From: an uncultured bacterium
Lineage (GTDB): Bacteria > Bacillota_I > Bacilli_A > RF39 > UBA660
NCBI GenBank assembly: GCA_949288625.1
Contig: CASEKZ010000051.1
Coordinates: 1 to 6,133 of the forward strand
Reading direction: 5' to 3'
DNA: 6,133 nt
The notes under the pieces are model-generated. The model saw nothing but the letters and a program-made list of their open reading frames with translations. It was not told where the DNA came from and did no database searches. The position numbers and the translations under genes were made by a program. Shown in pieces: positions 1 through 5,166 of this stretch (position 1 is its first letter; every line of letters begins with the position of its first letter).

Positions 1-119
1 TTTATTTGTGGTTGTGTAGGTGTAGAGTTTAAATTATTGATGGGTGTTGATGGTGTTGGGTTTGGAGTAGGATTATTATTTAAATTATCTACTCCGTTAA
101 AAAAATTATTATTATCCAT
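1..119 (-). CDS. Partial CDS, Asn/Pro/Thr-rich N-terminus, downstream of lemA
   Basis: Only the first 39 codons are in the window; the gene runs off the left edge. The ATG at 117-119 has a perfect AGGAGG (125-130) five bases upstream and lies 17 bases after the lemA stop, so it is almost certainly the third gene of the lipoprotein-lemA operon. The visible protein begins MDNNNFFNGVDNLNNN and continues as a Pro-Thr-Asn repeat-like leader with no stop, no signal peptide and no membrane segment so far. Such leaders often precede a membrane or zinc-ribbon domain in LemA neighbours, but nothing here shows which. The function is not recognised. The codon bias to AAT matches the poly-Asn tail of the gene before it. 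Confidence 0.72.
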   Translation of the reverse strand, partial: MDNNNFFNGVDNLNNNPTPNPTPSTPINNLNSTPTQPQI

Positions 120-136
120 AATTACCTCCTTGTTTT

Positions 137-616
137 TTATCTATTATTGTTATTATTATTGTTGTTATTATTATTGTTATTATTACTTGAAGAACCACCT
201 GATGACCAAGAAGAGCTTGGCTCATAATGTGGCACTACCGAAACCCCTGAATTGTTTATCTTAATGCTATCGAATGAATTATTTATTGGTGTTAAAGGAA
301 TAGTCTTAATAACTTTAGTTGCAGAATCAACAAATGATAAAACTTGTTGATTTGCTTTGATTTTTTCATCACTAGACATATCATCATAAGCACCATTTCT
401 TAATTTAATAACTTCTGATAAAGTTGATTTTTCATGTTTGGCATAACCTTTAACAGTTTCTACTATATTTGGAATTAAATCCCATCTTTTCTTTAAATAA
501 ACATCCATTGTTGAAAATGCCTCTTCAACACGATTTTTGATTCTAACGAATCCATTATATGTTACTAGAACATATATAACTAATAGAGCAATTACTCCTA
601 TAACTAAATATATCAT
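137..616 (-). CDS. lemA: LemA-family protein, C-terminally divergent with poly-Asn tail
   Basis: This 159-aa protein has one N-terminal membrane helix (residues 2-20) followed by the hallmark LemA sequence: YNGFVRIKNRVEEAFSTMDV, then the conserved KRWDLIPNIVETVKGYAKHEK block at residues 43-63, then a short charged helix to about residue 91. Family members are normally about 180-190 aa, with a further helical half (the ALAE-YP-LK, QEEL and FPSN-I-A-F motifs). None of that is present. From about residue 92 the sequence becomes unrelated, with VVPHYEPSSSW, a Ser/Gly stretch (134-144), 14 consecutive Asn (145-158) and a final Arg. I see no LemA continuation in other frames of the following bases, so this looks like a chimera or deletion product rather than a simple frameshift. 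The ATG has AGGAGG at good spacing. LemA is a membrane-anchored helical protein of unclear biochemical role. The gene lies between a lipoprotein gene and another Asn-rich gene, which suggests an envelope function. Confidence 0.85.
   Translation of the reverse strand: MIYLVIGVIALLVIYVLVTYNGFVRIKNRVEEAFSTMDVYLKKRWDLIPNIVETVKGYAKHEKSTLSEVIKLRNGAYDDMSSDEKIKANQQVLSFVDSATKVIKTIPLTPINNSFDSIKINNSGVSVVPHYEPSSSWSSGGSSSNNNNNNNNNNNNNNR
143..184 (-). repeat. AAT/AAC trinucleotide microsatellite encoding Asn14
   Basis: Fourteen consecutive Asn codons, mostly AAT with interspersed AAC, close the lemA reading frame just before the last Arg codon and the stop. On the plus strand it reads as a run of ATT/GTT triplets. 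Trinucleotide slippage here would change the tail length without shifting frame. The interspersed AAC codons would dampen slippage, so it may be an older tract. Confidence 0.85.
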
Positions 617-632
617 TTTTCTTTACCTCCTC

Positions 633-1103
633 TTAATAACCTAAATCTTTTAATACATCTTTTACTGATGATTTATAGTCGTCATCGACATTTAAGTAAA
701 TAACTGTATTGTCGATTCTTGAAACAACTTTAAATTTTCCATTAGTAGTTAATGTATATTTAGCATTGTTACCTGCACTAACTGATGTTTCTGCAGATCC
801 TGATGACTTCGAATTTTCAAATGTTTTTTTATTATTGTTAAAAAAACTTGATGCATAATCGCTATCCGACAATTCATAAAATTCTATTTGATAAGTAGAG
901 TCGCTACTTATTGCAATATAAACTTGGTTGATATAGTCATATTCTGACATTTGGCTTGTAGCATCTTGAACTGTATAACCTTTAGATTCCATTTTACTTT
1001 TAAAATCTGCTGAAGTTATTGATGTCTTATTACCACAACCTGTCAATGTAAATAAAACAACAAAGCATAACACACCCATCAAAAGTCGCTTAACTTTCTT
1101 CAA
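633..1103 (-). CDS. Small secreted lipoprotein, unknown function
   Basis: This 156-aa protein has a classic lipoprotein signal: a basic start (KKVKR), a hydrophobic core and the lipobox LTGC with Cys23 as the lipidation site. It would therefore be anchored outside the cytoplasmic membrane. The mature part (residues 24-156) is acidic and Ser/Asn-rich, with predicted beta-strand character toward the end (KYTLTTNGKFKVVSRIDNTVIYLNVDDDY). It gives no family match I can name. The start is a TTG at 1101-1103: a GGAG-type ribosome site sits 8 bases upstream, and the next ATG (codon 9) would remove the basic end of the signal peptide. It is the first gene of an operon with lemA; its stop lies 16 bases before the lemA ATG and overlaps the lemA ribosome site. 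A good extended -10 promoter precedes it. Confidence 0.85.
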   Translation of the reverse strand: MKKVKRLLMGVLCFVVLFTLTGCGNKTSITSADFKSKMESKGYTVQDATSQMSEYDYINQVYIAISSDSTYQIEFYELSDSDYASSFFNNNKKTFENSKSSGSAETSVSAGNNAKYTLTTNGKFKVVSRIDNTVIYLNVDDDYKSSVKDVLKDLGY

Positions 1104-1125
1104 ATTTACATCTCCTATTATTTCA

Positions 1126-1154
1126 ATTATATCATATTGTAGTCGAAAATAACC
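1126..1154 (-). promoter_or_regulatory. Promoter of lipoprotein-lemA operon (TG-extended -10)
   Basis: On the minus strand TGATATAAT (1126-1134) is a perfect extended -10 element. The -35 position (about 1149-1154, GGTTAT) is weak, as often tolerated when the TG extension is present. Transcription would start near 1119, giving a short leader of about 15 bases before the TTG start. Confidence 0.7.
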
Positions 1155-1176
1155 ATATTTCTACAAAAAACGACTA
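1137..1176. promoter_or_regulatory. Overlapping inverted repeats, possible operator
   Basis: Two short perfect inverted repeats overlap at the upstream half of the lipoprotein promoter: TTGTAG (1137-1142) with CTACAA (1161-1166), and TAGTCG (1140-1145) with CGACTA (1171-1176). The half-sites resemble TTGTAG-TCG-AAA against TTGTAG-AAA. They cover the -35 region, the right place for a repressor or activator site. No specific regulator is recognised. Confidence 0.3.
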
Positions 1177-1267
1177 AAAAATAAATAAAAACTTGCTAAT
1201 AAAAGTCAATAATTTTTTAATCATTTTCCATTTATTTAATTCGCATATTTTTAAGCATGCTAACGCT

Positions 1268-1290
1268 GACCTATTACTAGGTCTTTTTTT
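1268..1290 (+). terminator. Orphan intrinsic terminator on plus strand
   Basis: A perfect 6-bp stem GACCTA/TAGGTC with a TTAC tetraloop (1268-1283) is followed by seven T (1284-1290). This is a textbook rho-independent terminator reading left to right. No plus-strand gene precedes it, so it would end an untranslated plus-strand RNA or block transcription running antisense into the transposase gene. It lies 18 bases from the transposase stop. Confidence 0.75.
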
Positions 1291-1308
1291 AACAATGTTT
1301 AAGAGATT

Positions 1309-2511
1309 CTACCATATATTGATTTCTTTATACTTTTTCTTTACAACTCCATAATATATCCTTAAAAATTTATTTAATCCTGCTATTTTAGCTACTTTTT
1401 TAGGCTTTCCTTCACTTTCTTTTTTTAATATAAAGGATCTTATTTTATTTTCTGACTTACTACTACTTTTTATAGATTTTACTATTTCATATCCTGTTTT
1501 TCTTAAATATTTATTACCTCGTTTTGATATATGTCTATTTGCTTCAAATTTTCCTGATTGATATGGCGAGGCATCTAGTCCCGCATAAGCGATGATACTT
1601 CCAGCATTTTTAAATCTTCTAACATCTCCTATTTCAGCAATTATTCTTGATGTTAATTTCTTTCCACATCCTGGTAGTTTATTTATTTCTTCATATTCCG
1701 GTAATTTTCTTGCAAGTTTATCCATTTCTGATATAATGGTAGTGGTTGTTTTAATTGACAAAATTAAAACATCTGCACTACTAATTGCTAATAGTTGTGC
1801 ATATTGATTATTAGGATATGTTGAAATTGTTTTTTGAGCAAGGTCATAAATTTTAATTGCTAATAAACGTCCAGATTTCTCATGTCCTATTTTTTTGGCT
1901 AATTTAATAATTTCTAATATAAATTGAGATTGCTTTTTCTTTAGTACAATCTCTGGGTGATAATATTTTTTGAATATCATTAATCCTAATTCCATATTAT
2001 TAGCATTTAATAATTGATAATATCCGGGAAACAAGATGTCGCATAAATTGGAAAAATTCACTTTTTGATTCGTTTGAACAGAAATCTGTGTCAAATATTG
2101 TCTGGATAAAAATTTCAAATCATTGTATATTTGGTCTGTGACTTTCGGTTGTTTTAGTTTGTACCAATTTTCACAACAATATTCTGCTAATTTTAGTGAA
2201 TCCTTTTTATCTGTTTTTACTTTTCTAAGATTTCGATCTAAATGCTTTTTTATTTTTAAAGCATTTTCTTTTACTACGAAATACTCTTTTTCTAATAAAA
2301 AGCATAATACAGGTAAATGGTAAGTTCCTGTTTCTTCCATTACTATTTTAACATTTTCTTTAGGTATTTTTTTTAGTTTTTCTTCTAAAAAACTAAAACC
2401 ATCTTTATCATGATTGATTTCAAATGGCTTTTCTACAACATCACCATAAATAGATAATATTGCAATTGTACTTTTTCCTTTGGAAATATCAATTCCTACT
2501 CCATACTTCAT
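1309..2511 (-). CDS. IS110-family transposase (DEDD RuvC-like plus catalytic Ser domain)
   Basis: This 400-aa recombinase acts on DNA to excise the element as a circle and insert it, guided in this family by an element-encoded bridge RNA. The N-terminal DEDD RuvC-like domain shows MKYGVGIDISK (Asp8), VMEETG (Glu60) and KTDKKDS (Asp101, Asp104). The C-terminal Transposase_20 domain shows LPGCGKKLTSRIIAEIGD (about 279-296), FKNAGSIIAYAGLDASPYQSGK and HISKRGNKYLRKTG with the likely nucleophile Ser329. All expected catalytic residues are present and the frame is intact, so it may be active. I chose the ATG at 2509-2511 because AAAGGA lies 8 bases upstream and because GIDIS follows at the usual distance. 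An upstream ATG at 2571 would add 20 residues and run through the structured RNA region, with no convincing ribosome site. The gene has no neighbour of related function; it is an insertion between spoVS and the lipoprotein operon. Confidence 0.93.
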   Translation of the reverse strand: MKYGVGIDISKGKSTIAILSIYGDVVEKPFEINHDKDGFSFLEEKLKKIPKENVKIVMEETGTYHLPVLCFLLEKEYFVVKENALKIKKHLDRNLRKVKTDKKDSLKLAEYCCENWYKLKQPKVTDQIYNDLKFLSRQYLTQISVQTNQKVNFSNLCDILFPGYYQLLNANNMELGLMIFKKYYHPEIVLKKKQSQFILEIIKLAKKIGHEKSGRLLAIKIYDLAQKTISTYPNNQYAQLLAISSADVLILSIKTTTTIISEMDKLARKLPEYEEINKLPGCGKKLTSRIIAEIGDVRRFKNAGSIIAYAGLDASPYQSGKFEANRHISKRGNKYLRKTGYEIVKSIKSSSKSENKIRSFILKKESEGKPKKVAKIAGLNKFLRIYYGVVKKKYKEINIW

Positions 2512-2519
2512 TTTTGTTT

Positions 2520-2525
2520 TCCTTT
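2520..2525 (-). promoter_or_regulatory. Ribosome binding site fixing the transposase start
   Basis: AAAGGA on the minus strand lies 8 bases before the ATG at 2511. It favours the 400-aa transposase over a 420-aa form starting at 2571. Confidence 0.6.
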
Positions 2526-2531
2526 CTACTC

Positions 2532-2709
2532 TTTTATTATGATTGGTTCCAACTTCTTTACATAAACTCATTTTGGTTCTTTACACGAGAATATTTATCT
2601 CAACTTGCTTAATCGAATATATTATGTGAAGAGTTGGATAACACTTTTTATGGCGAGAACTTTATCTCTAAAAGACGCTCGTTATCCAATCACTTCAATC
2701 ATAATAAAA
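2532..2709 (-). ncRNA. Candidate IS110 bridge RNA region (structured left end)
   Basis: This 178-base stretch upstream of the transposase has dense pairing potential on the minus strand. The outer arms TTTTATTATGATTG (2696-2709) and CAATCATAATAAAA (2532-2545) are a perfect 14-bp inverted repeat. Inside, domain A is closed by TTGGATAAC (2681-2689) with GTTATCCAA (2634-2642), plus an outer GAAG/CTTC. Domain B is closed by ACATAA (2622-2627) with TTATGT (2560-2565). Each domain contains nearly the same loop: AGATAAAGTTCTCG in A (2654-2667) and AGATAAATATTCTCG in B (2586-2600). Position, length and two matching loops fit the bridge RNAs known from IS110 elements such as IS621, where one loop binds target and one binds donor DNA. 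The exact RNA ends are not shown. TATTAT at 2701-2706 could instead be a -10, which would start the RNA near 2694 and exclude the outer arm. Confidence 0.55.
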
Positions 2710-2728
2710 AGAAGCTTATCTTGCTTCT
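2706..2728 (-). terminator. spoVS intrinsic terminator
   Basis: On the minus strand AGAAGC (2723-2728), a 7-base loop and GCTTCT (2710-2715) are followed by a T run (2706-2710). The hairpin overlaps the last codons and stop of spoVS, a compact arrangement. Its T tract abuts the putative left end of the insertion sequence. Confidence 0.7.
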
Positions 2729-2976
2729 ACAATTAACTTGATTGCGGTTCTTTCTTCGCCTTCTATTACTATATCAGTAAAAGCAGGTATACAAATCAAA
2801 TTTTTCCCAGATGGCGCTACAAAACCCCTTGCTATTGCAACTGCCTTAATTGCTTGATTTAAAGCACCAGCACCAATTGCTTGTATTTCAACCATACCCT
2901 TTTCTCTAAATACGTTAGCTAATGCTCCAGCCACACTACTTGGATTTGACTTTGATGAAACTTTAAGTGTTTCCAT
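2716..2976 (-). CDS. spoVS: Stage V sporulation protein S (SpoVS)
   Basis: At 86 aa this is exactly the family length. The protein opens METLKVSSKSNPSSVAGALA and contains GAGALNQAIKAVAIARGF and the C-terminal EGEERTAIKLIVEAR typical of SpoVS. These are small Alba-like proteins that in Bacillus are needed for late sporulation steps (coat and cortex) and that influence septation. AGGAGG lies 8 bases before the ATG, a consensus -10 (TATAAT) lies upstream at 3004-3009, and the gene has its own terminator. It is monocistronic. The -10 looks like that of the housekeeping sigma factor; I do not see a convincing sigma-H pattern. SpoVS also occurs in species not known to sporulate, so it does not prove spore formation here. 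Confidence 0.97.
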   Translation of the reverse strand: METLKVSSKSNPSSVAGALANVFREKGMVEIQAIGAGALNQAIKAVAIARGFVAPSGKNLICIPAFTDIVIEGEERTAIKLIVEAR

Positions 2977-3003
2977 GTTTATTTCCTCCTTAATATTTTA
3001 GTC

Positions 3004-3009
3004 ATTATA
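3004..3009 (-). promoter_or_regulatory. Putative spoVS -10 element
   Basis: TATAAT on the minus strand lies about 27 bases upstream of the spoVS ATG. There is no good -35 at 17 bases (CTTTCG). The element lies in the gap after the terminator of the preceding operon, so spoVS needs a promoter about here. Confidence 0.5.
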
Positions 3010-3037
3010 AATATATTAAATTAAGACGAAAGTTATG

Positions 3038-3061
3038 AAAAAAAAGAGAATTATTATTCTC
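3038..3061 (-). terminator. Terminator of methyltransferase-RluA-HAD operon
   Basis: GAGAAT (3056-3061), loop AATA and ATTCTC (3046-3051) are followed by eight T on the minus strand. It begins three bases after the HAD gene stop and separates that operon from spoVS. Confidence 0.85.
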
Positions 3062-3064
3062 CTT

Positions 3065-3565
3065 TTACTGATTAAACATTTCTATTACCTCTGATAAATG
3101 GGTAATTTCAGGATACTGACTTCCTTCTAGTTCCTTAACAAACTTTATTCCAATGCCTAACTTTTTCTGCCATTCTTTTATGTTTCCAGAATAATCATCA
3201 ATTAATATGGCGGCACTAGGATTAACCACTTGTGTTTTCGGTATTTCCTTTGGTACGCTAACTATTGTAACTTGAGGTAGCCATTTATGTATATATTTAA
3301 TTTTTTCTACCATTTCATTAGTAGAATTAATATGAGTTAAAATATATACGTTAAATTTTTTAGAAGCACATATCTTTTTTATTTCATTTATACTATCATT
3401 AATTTGTTCTGTTTCCTCTATCAATTTTTTCCAATCAGTATTTCTAAAATACTCTTTAACTTTTTCTTGATCCTTTCTATCAATTCCAATCCTATCTAAT
3501 TCTTCATATGTTTTTGATATAGTATCTAGTATAACTCCATCAAAGTCTATGTACAATTGTTTCAT
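3065..3565 (-). CDS. HAD-superfamily phosphatase (5'-nucleotidase-like)
   Basis: This 166-aa cytosolic protein carries the haloacid dehalogenase motifs in order: motif I DFDGV with nucleophile Asp7 and acid/base Asp9, motif II YILTH with Thr77, a motif III lysine in the VPKEIPKTQ stretch (Lys106 or Lys110), and motif IV ILIDDYSGNI with Asp123-Asp124 for Mg2+. The short cap of about 60 residues between motifs I and II resembles the deoxyribonucleotidase/5'-nucleotidase type C branch, but the substrate cannot be read from sequence. The ATG lies inside the end of the upstream pseudouridine synthase gene (26-base overlap) with AAGGAG 7 bases before it, so translation is coupled. As the last gene of an RNA-modification operon it might hydrolyse a nucleotide or a phosphorylated intermediate; that is inference. 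Confidence 0.85.
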   Translation of the reverse strand: MKQLYIDFDGVILDTISKTYEELDRIGIDRKDQEKVKEYFRNTDWKKLIEETEQINDSINEIKKICASKKFNVYILTHINSTNEMVEKIKYIHKWLPQVTIVSVPKEIPKTQVVNPSAAILIDDYSGNIKEWQKKLGIGIKFVKELEGSQYPEITHLSEVIEMFNQ

Positions 3566-4217
3566 CTTCTATCTCCTTCCATTTTGGCAATAACTTAAAA
3601 GTCAATTTTTCTTTACTAACGGGATGATTAAATTCTAACTTATAAGCATAAAGTTTTATTTCTTCATTATCTTTTTTACCATACAATGAATCGCCCAATA
3701 ATGGGTATCCTATATTTTTAAATTGCAGTCTTATTTGATGATGACGACCAGTTATTAAGTTAATTTTAACAATTGTTTTTTCTTTATAATAACCTATCAC
3801 TTCATAAGTAAGCTTTGATAACTTCGCACCAGCAAAATTTTTATCTACCACACCACTTTTACCCGTTTTAGGATCTTTATATAAATAGTTTACTAACGCA
3901 CCAGTTTCCTTTTTTAAAACACCATCAAGTACCGCAACATAATTTTTATTAAACCGATGATTTTTAATTTCTTCGTTTAACCTTTTAGCGGCCTTAGAAG
4001 TTCTTGCAAAAACCATTATACCACCAACTGGTCTATCAAGTCTATGAACAAGACCTATATAAACGTTACCAGACTTATTATACTTTTCTTTAACATAGTT
4101 TTTAACCATATTAAGTAAATCTAAATTCCCCGTTATATCGCTTTGAGATAAAACATTAGGCTTTTTTTCAACAACAATTATTTGATTATCTTCATACAAA
4201 ACGTTTAACTTATTCAT
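3540..4217 (-). CDS. RluA-family RNA pseudouridine synthase
   Basis: The 225-aa enzyme would convert specific uridines in rRNA or tRNA to pseudouridine. It starts directly at the catalytic domain (LNVLYEDNQIIVVEKKPNVLSQ) and lacks the N-terminal S4 domain found in RluC/RluD. The active-site motif HRLDRPVGG is at residues 58-66 with catalytic Asp61; GRHHQIR (157-163) and GDSLYG (175-180) are the other family signatures. I start it at the ATG 4215-4217, which overlaps the methyltransferase stop by 8 bases, so translational coupling probably substitutes for the weak ribosome site (GTGGGAAG). A longer form from a TTG at 4253 is less likely, since its extra residues are not family-like. Without an S4 domain the target (23S position or tRNA) cannot be assigned. 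Confidence 0.93.
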   Translation of the reverse strand: MNKLNVLYEDNQIIVVEKKPNVLSQSDITGNLDLLNMVKNYVKEKYNKSGNVYIGLVHRLDRPVGGIMVFARTSKAAKRLNEEIKNHRFNKNYVAVLDGVLKKETGALVNYLYKDPKTGKSGVVDKNFAGAKLSKLTYEVIGYYKEKTIVKINLITGRHHQIRLQFKNIGYPLLGDSLYGKKDNEEIKLYAYKLEFNHPVSKEKLTFKLLPKWKEIEDETIVHRL

Positions 4218-5076
4218 CTTCCCACAAACCATAAATACCACATGGTAAAACAAGTGTGCTACCAGTCATTGGAAGCCCTATTTCTCCCGATGATATTTTA
4301 CCCCTATATTTTTTATTTATTGTTAAACTAAGAACGTTTTCAAGCACTTTAGACGACATCCCAGTTGTATATGAATTTATTAAAAAGAATAGTGGTTTAT
4401 CACTTAATACTTCTTCGCATAATTTTATTAAATCGTATAAGCTATCTTCTATGTTCCAAACCTCACCATTAGCGCCCCTTCCATATGACGGAGGATCCAT
4501 TACAATTGCATCATATTTGTTACCACGTCTTATTTCTCTTTGTACAAACTTTATAACATCATCAACGATGAACCTAACGTATTTATCAGCTAAATTAGAT
4601 GATACAATGTTTTCCTTTGCCCAAGTTACCATACCTTTTGATGAGTCTACATGCACAACATCAGCACCCGCATAAGCACATGCTAGTGTTGCTCCCCCTG
4701 TATACGCAAATAAATTAAGTACTTTTATTTTTCTATTAGCATTTTTTATTTTATCAATCATAAAGTCCCAGTTAACAGCTTGCTCCGGAAACAAACCAGT
4801 ATGTTTAAATCCCATTTGCTTAATATTAAAAGTTAAGTCTTTATATTTTATCTGCCAATCATTTGGCACTTTGGTTATGTTTTCCCAATGTCCGCCACCT
4901 TTATTACTTCTAAAATACTTTGCATCTGCCTTTTTCCACAACTCTGCGTATGATTTATTTTTCCAGATTATTTGAGGATCTGGTCTATCTAAAACGTATT
5001 TTCCCCAGCGTTCTAACTTTCTTCCATCAGCCATATCAAGTATTTCATAATCTTTCCAGTTATTTGCTAATCTCAA
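4210..5076 (-). CDS. Class I SAM-dependent methyltransferase (COG1092/RlmI-like)
   Basis: This 288-aa predicted RNA (probably 23S rRNA cytosine) methyltransferase has a short N-terminal segment, the family motif FKHTGLFPEQAVNWDFM (about 90-106), the SAM-binding motif I VLNLFAYTGGATLACA (119-134), acidic DSSKG after strand 2, and the motif IV DPPSYGRG (194-201). The PUA domain of E. coli RlmI is absent and DPP is not followed by a Cys-containing motif that I can assign, so the modified base is uncertain. The start is best placed at the TTG 5074-5076, with AGGTGG (5082-5087) 5 bases upstream. A GTG at 5085, giving 291 aa, would overlap this ribosome site. It is the first gene of a three-gene overlapping operon with an RluA-type synthase and a HAD phosphatase, which supports an RNA-modification role. 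Confidence 0.9.
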   Translation of the reverse strand: MRLANNWKDYEILDMADGRKLERWGKYVLDRPDPQIIWKNKSYAELWKKADAKYFRSNKGGGHWENITKVPNDWQIKYKDLTFNIKQMGFKHTGLFPEQAVNWDFMIDKIKNANRKIKVLNLFAYTGGATLACAYAGADVVHVDSSKGMVTWAKENIVSSNLADKYVRFIVDDVIKFVQREIRRGNKYDAIVMDPPSYGRGANGEVWNIEDSLYDLIKLCEEVLSDKPLFFLINSYTTGMSSKVLENVLSLTINKKYRGKISSGEIGLPMTGSTLVLPCGIYGLWEDE

Positions 5077-5081
5077 GATAA

Positions 5082-5087
5082 CCACCT
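5082..5087 (-). promoter_or_regulatory. Ribosome binding site fixing a TTG start
   Basis: AGGTGG on the minus strand is 5 bases before TTG 5076. The in-frame GTG at 5083-5085 lies inside this site and so is an unlikely start. Confidence 0.6.
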
Positions 5088-5095
5088 CTTATAAC

Positions 5096-5104
5096 ATTTT
5101 ATCA
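5096..5104 (-). promoter_or_regulatory. Putative promoter of methyltransferase operon (TG-extended -10)
   Basis: TGATAAAAT on the minus strand is an extended -10 with one mismatch, about 20 bases before the TTG start. No clear -35 is seen; the position falls in the T tract of the preceding terminator. A promoter is expected here because that terminator isolates the operon. Confidence 0.5.
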
Positions 5105-5117
5105 TTTTTAAACAATT

Positions 5118-5146
5118 AAAAAAAGATATTTACATTAATATCTTTT
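5118..5146 (-). terminator. Terminator of the TasA-like gene
   Basis: A perfect 10-bp AT-rich stem AAAAGATATT (5137-5146) / AATATCTTTT (5121-5130) with a 6-base loop is followed by further T to 5118. It lies about 20 bases after the stop of the secreted-protein gene. Confidence 0.8.
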
Positions 5147-5166
5147 AATAAGAATAAACGATAAAA

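Larger units (their letters stand above)
1184..2710 (-). mobile_element. IS110-family insertion sequence (boundaries approximate)
   Basis: The element carries one DEDD/serine transposase gene and a structured non-coding left end (upstream of the transposase), the IS110 plan. IS110 elements lack long terminal inverted repeats and long target duplications, so the ends cannot be read with certainty. The outer limits are set by the spoVS stop on one side and the lipoprotein promoter on the other. A shared block, AGC-NNN-TTTTTATT, occurs on the minus strand at both sides, with its TTTTTATT part at plus 2703-2710 and 1184-1191. It could mark the target/donor core region. The resulting size of about 1.5 kb fits the family. 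Confidence 0.5.

Noticed and set aside
143..184. CRISPR-like or tandem repeat array
   Set aside because: It is a simple trinucleotide run inside a coding frame; no spacers or longer repeat units are present anywhere in the window.
37..264. Plus-strand frame of 75 codons rich in Tyr/Cys/Leu
   Set aside because: It is the complement of the Asn microsatellite and of lemA; it has no ribosome site and its composition is an artefact of the repeat.
1592..2323. Two plus-strand frames (1592-1807 and 2123-2323)
   Set aside because: Both are shadows of the IS110 transposase gene and have no plausible starts or homology.
2512..2571. Twenty-residue N-terminal extension of the transposase
   Set aside because: The family start MKYGVGIDIS has its own ribosome site, and the extension overlaps the structured RNA region.
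4218..4253. Upstream TTG start for the RluA-type gene
   Set aside because: It would extend the overlap with the methyltransferase, has no ribosome site, and the added residues do not resemble the family.
4256..4675. Plus-strand frame of 139 codons
   Set aside because: It lies fully inside the well-supported methyltransferase gene on the other strand, with no family features.
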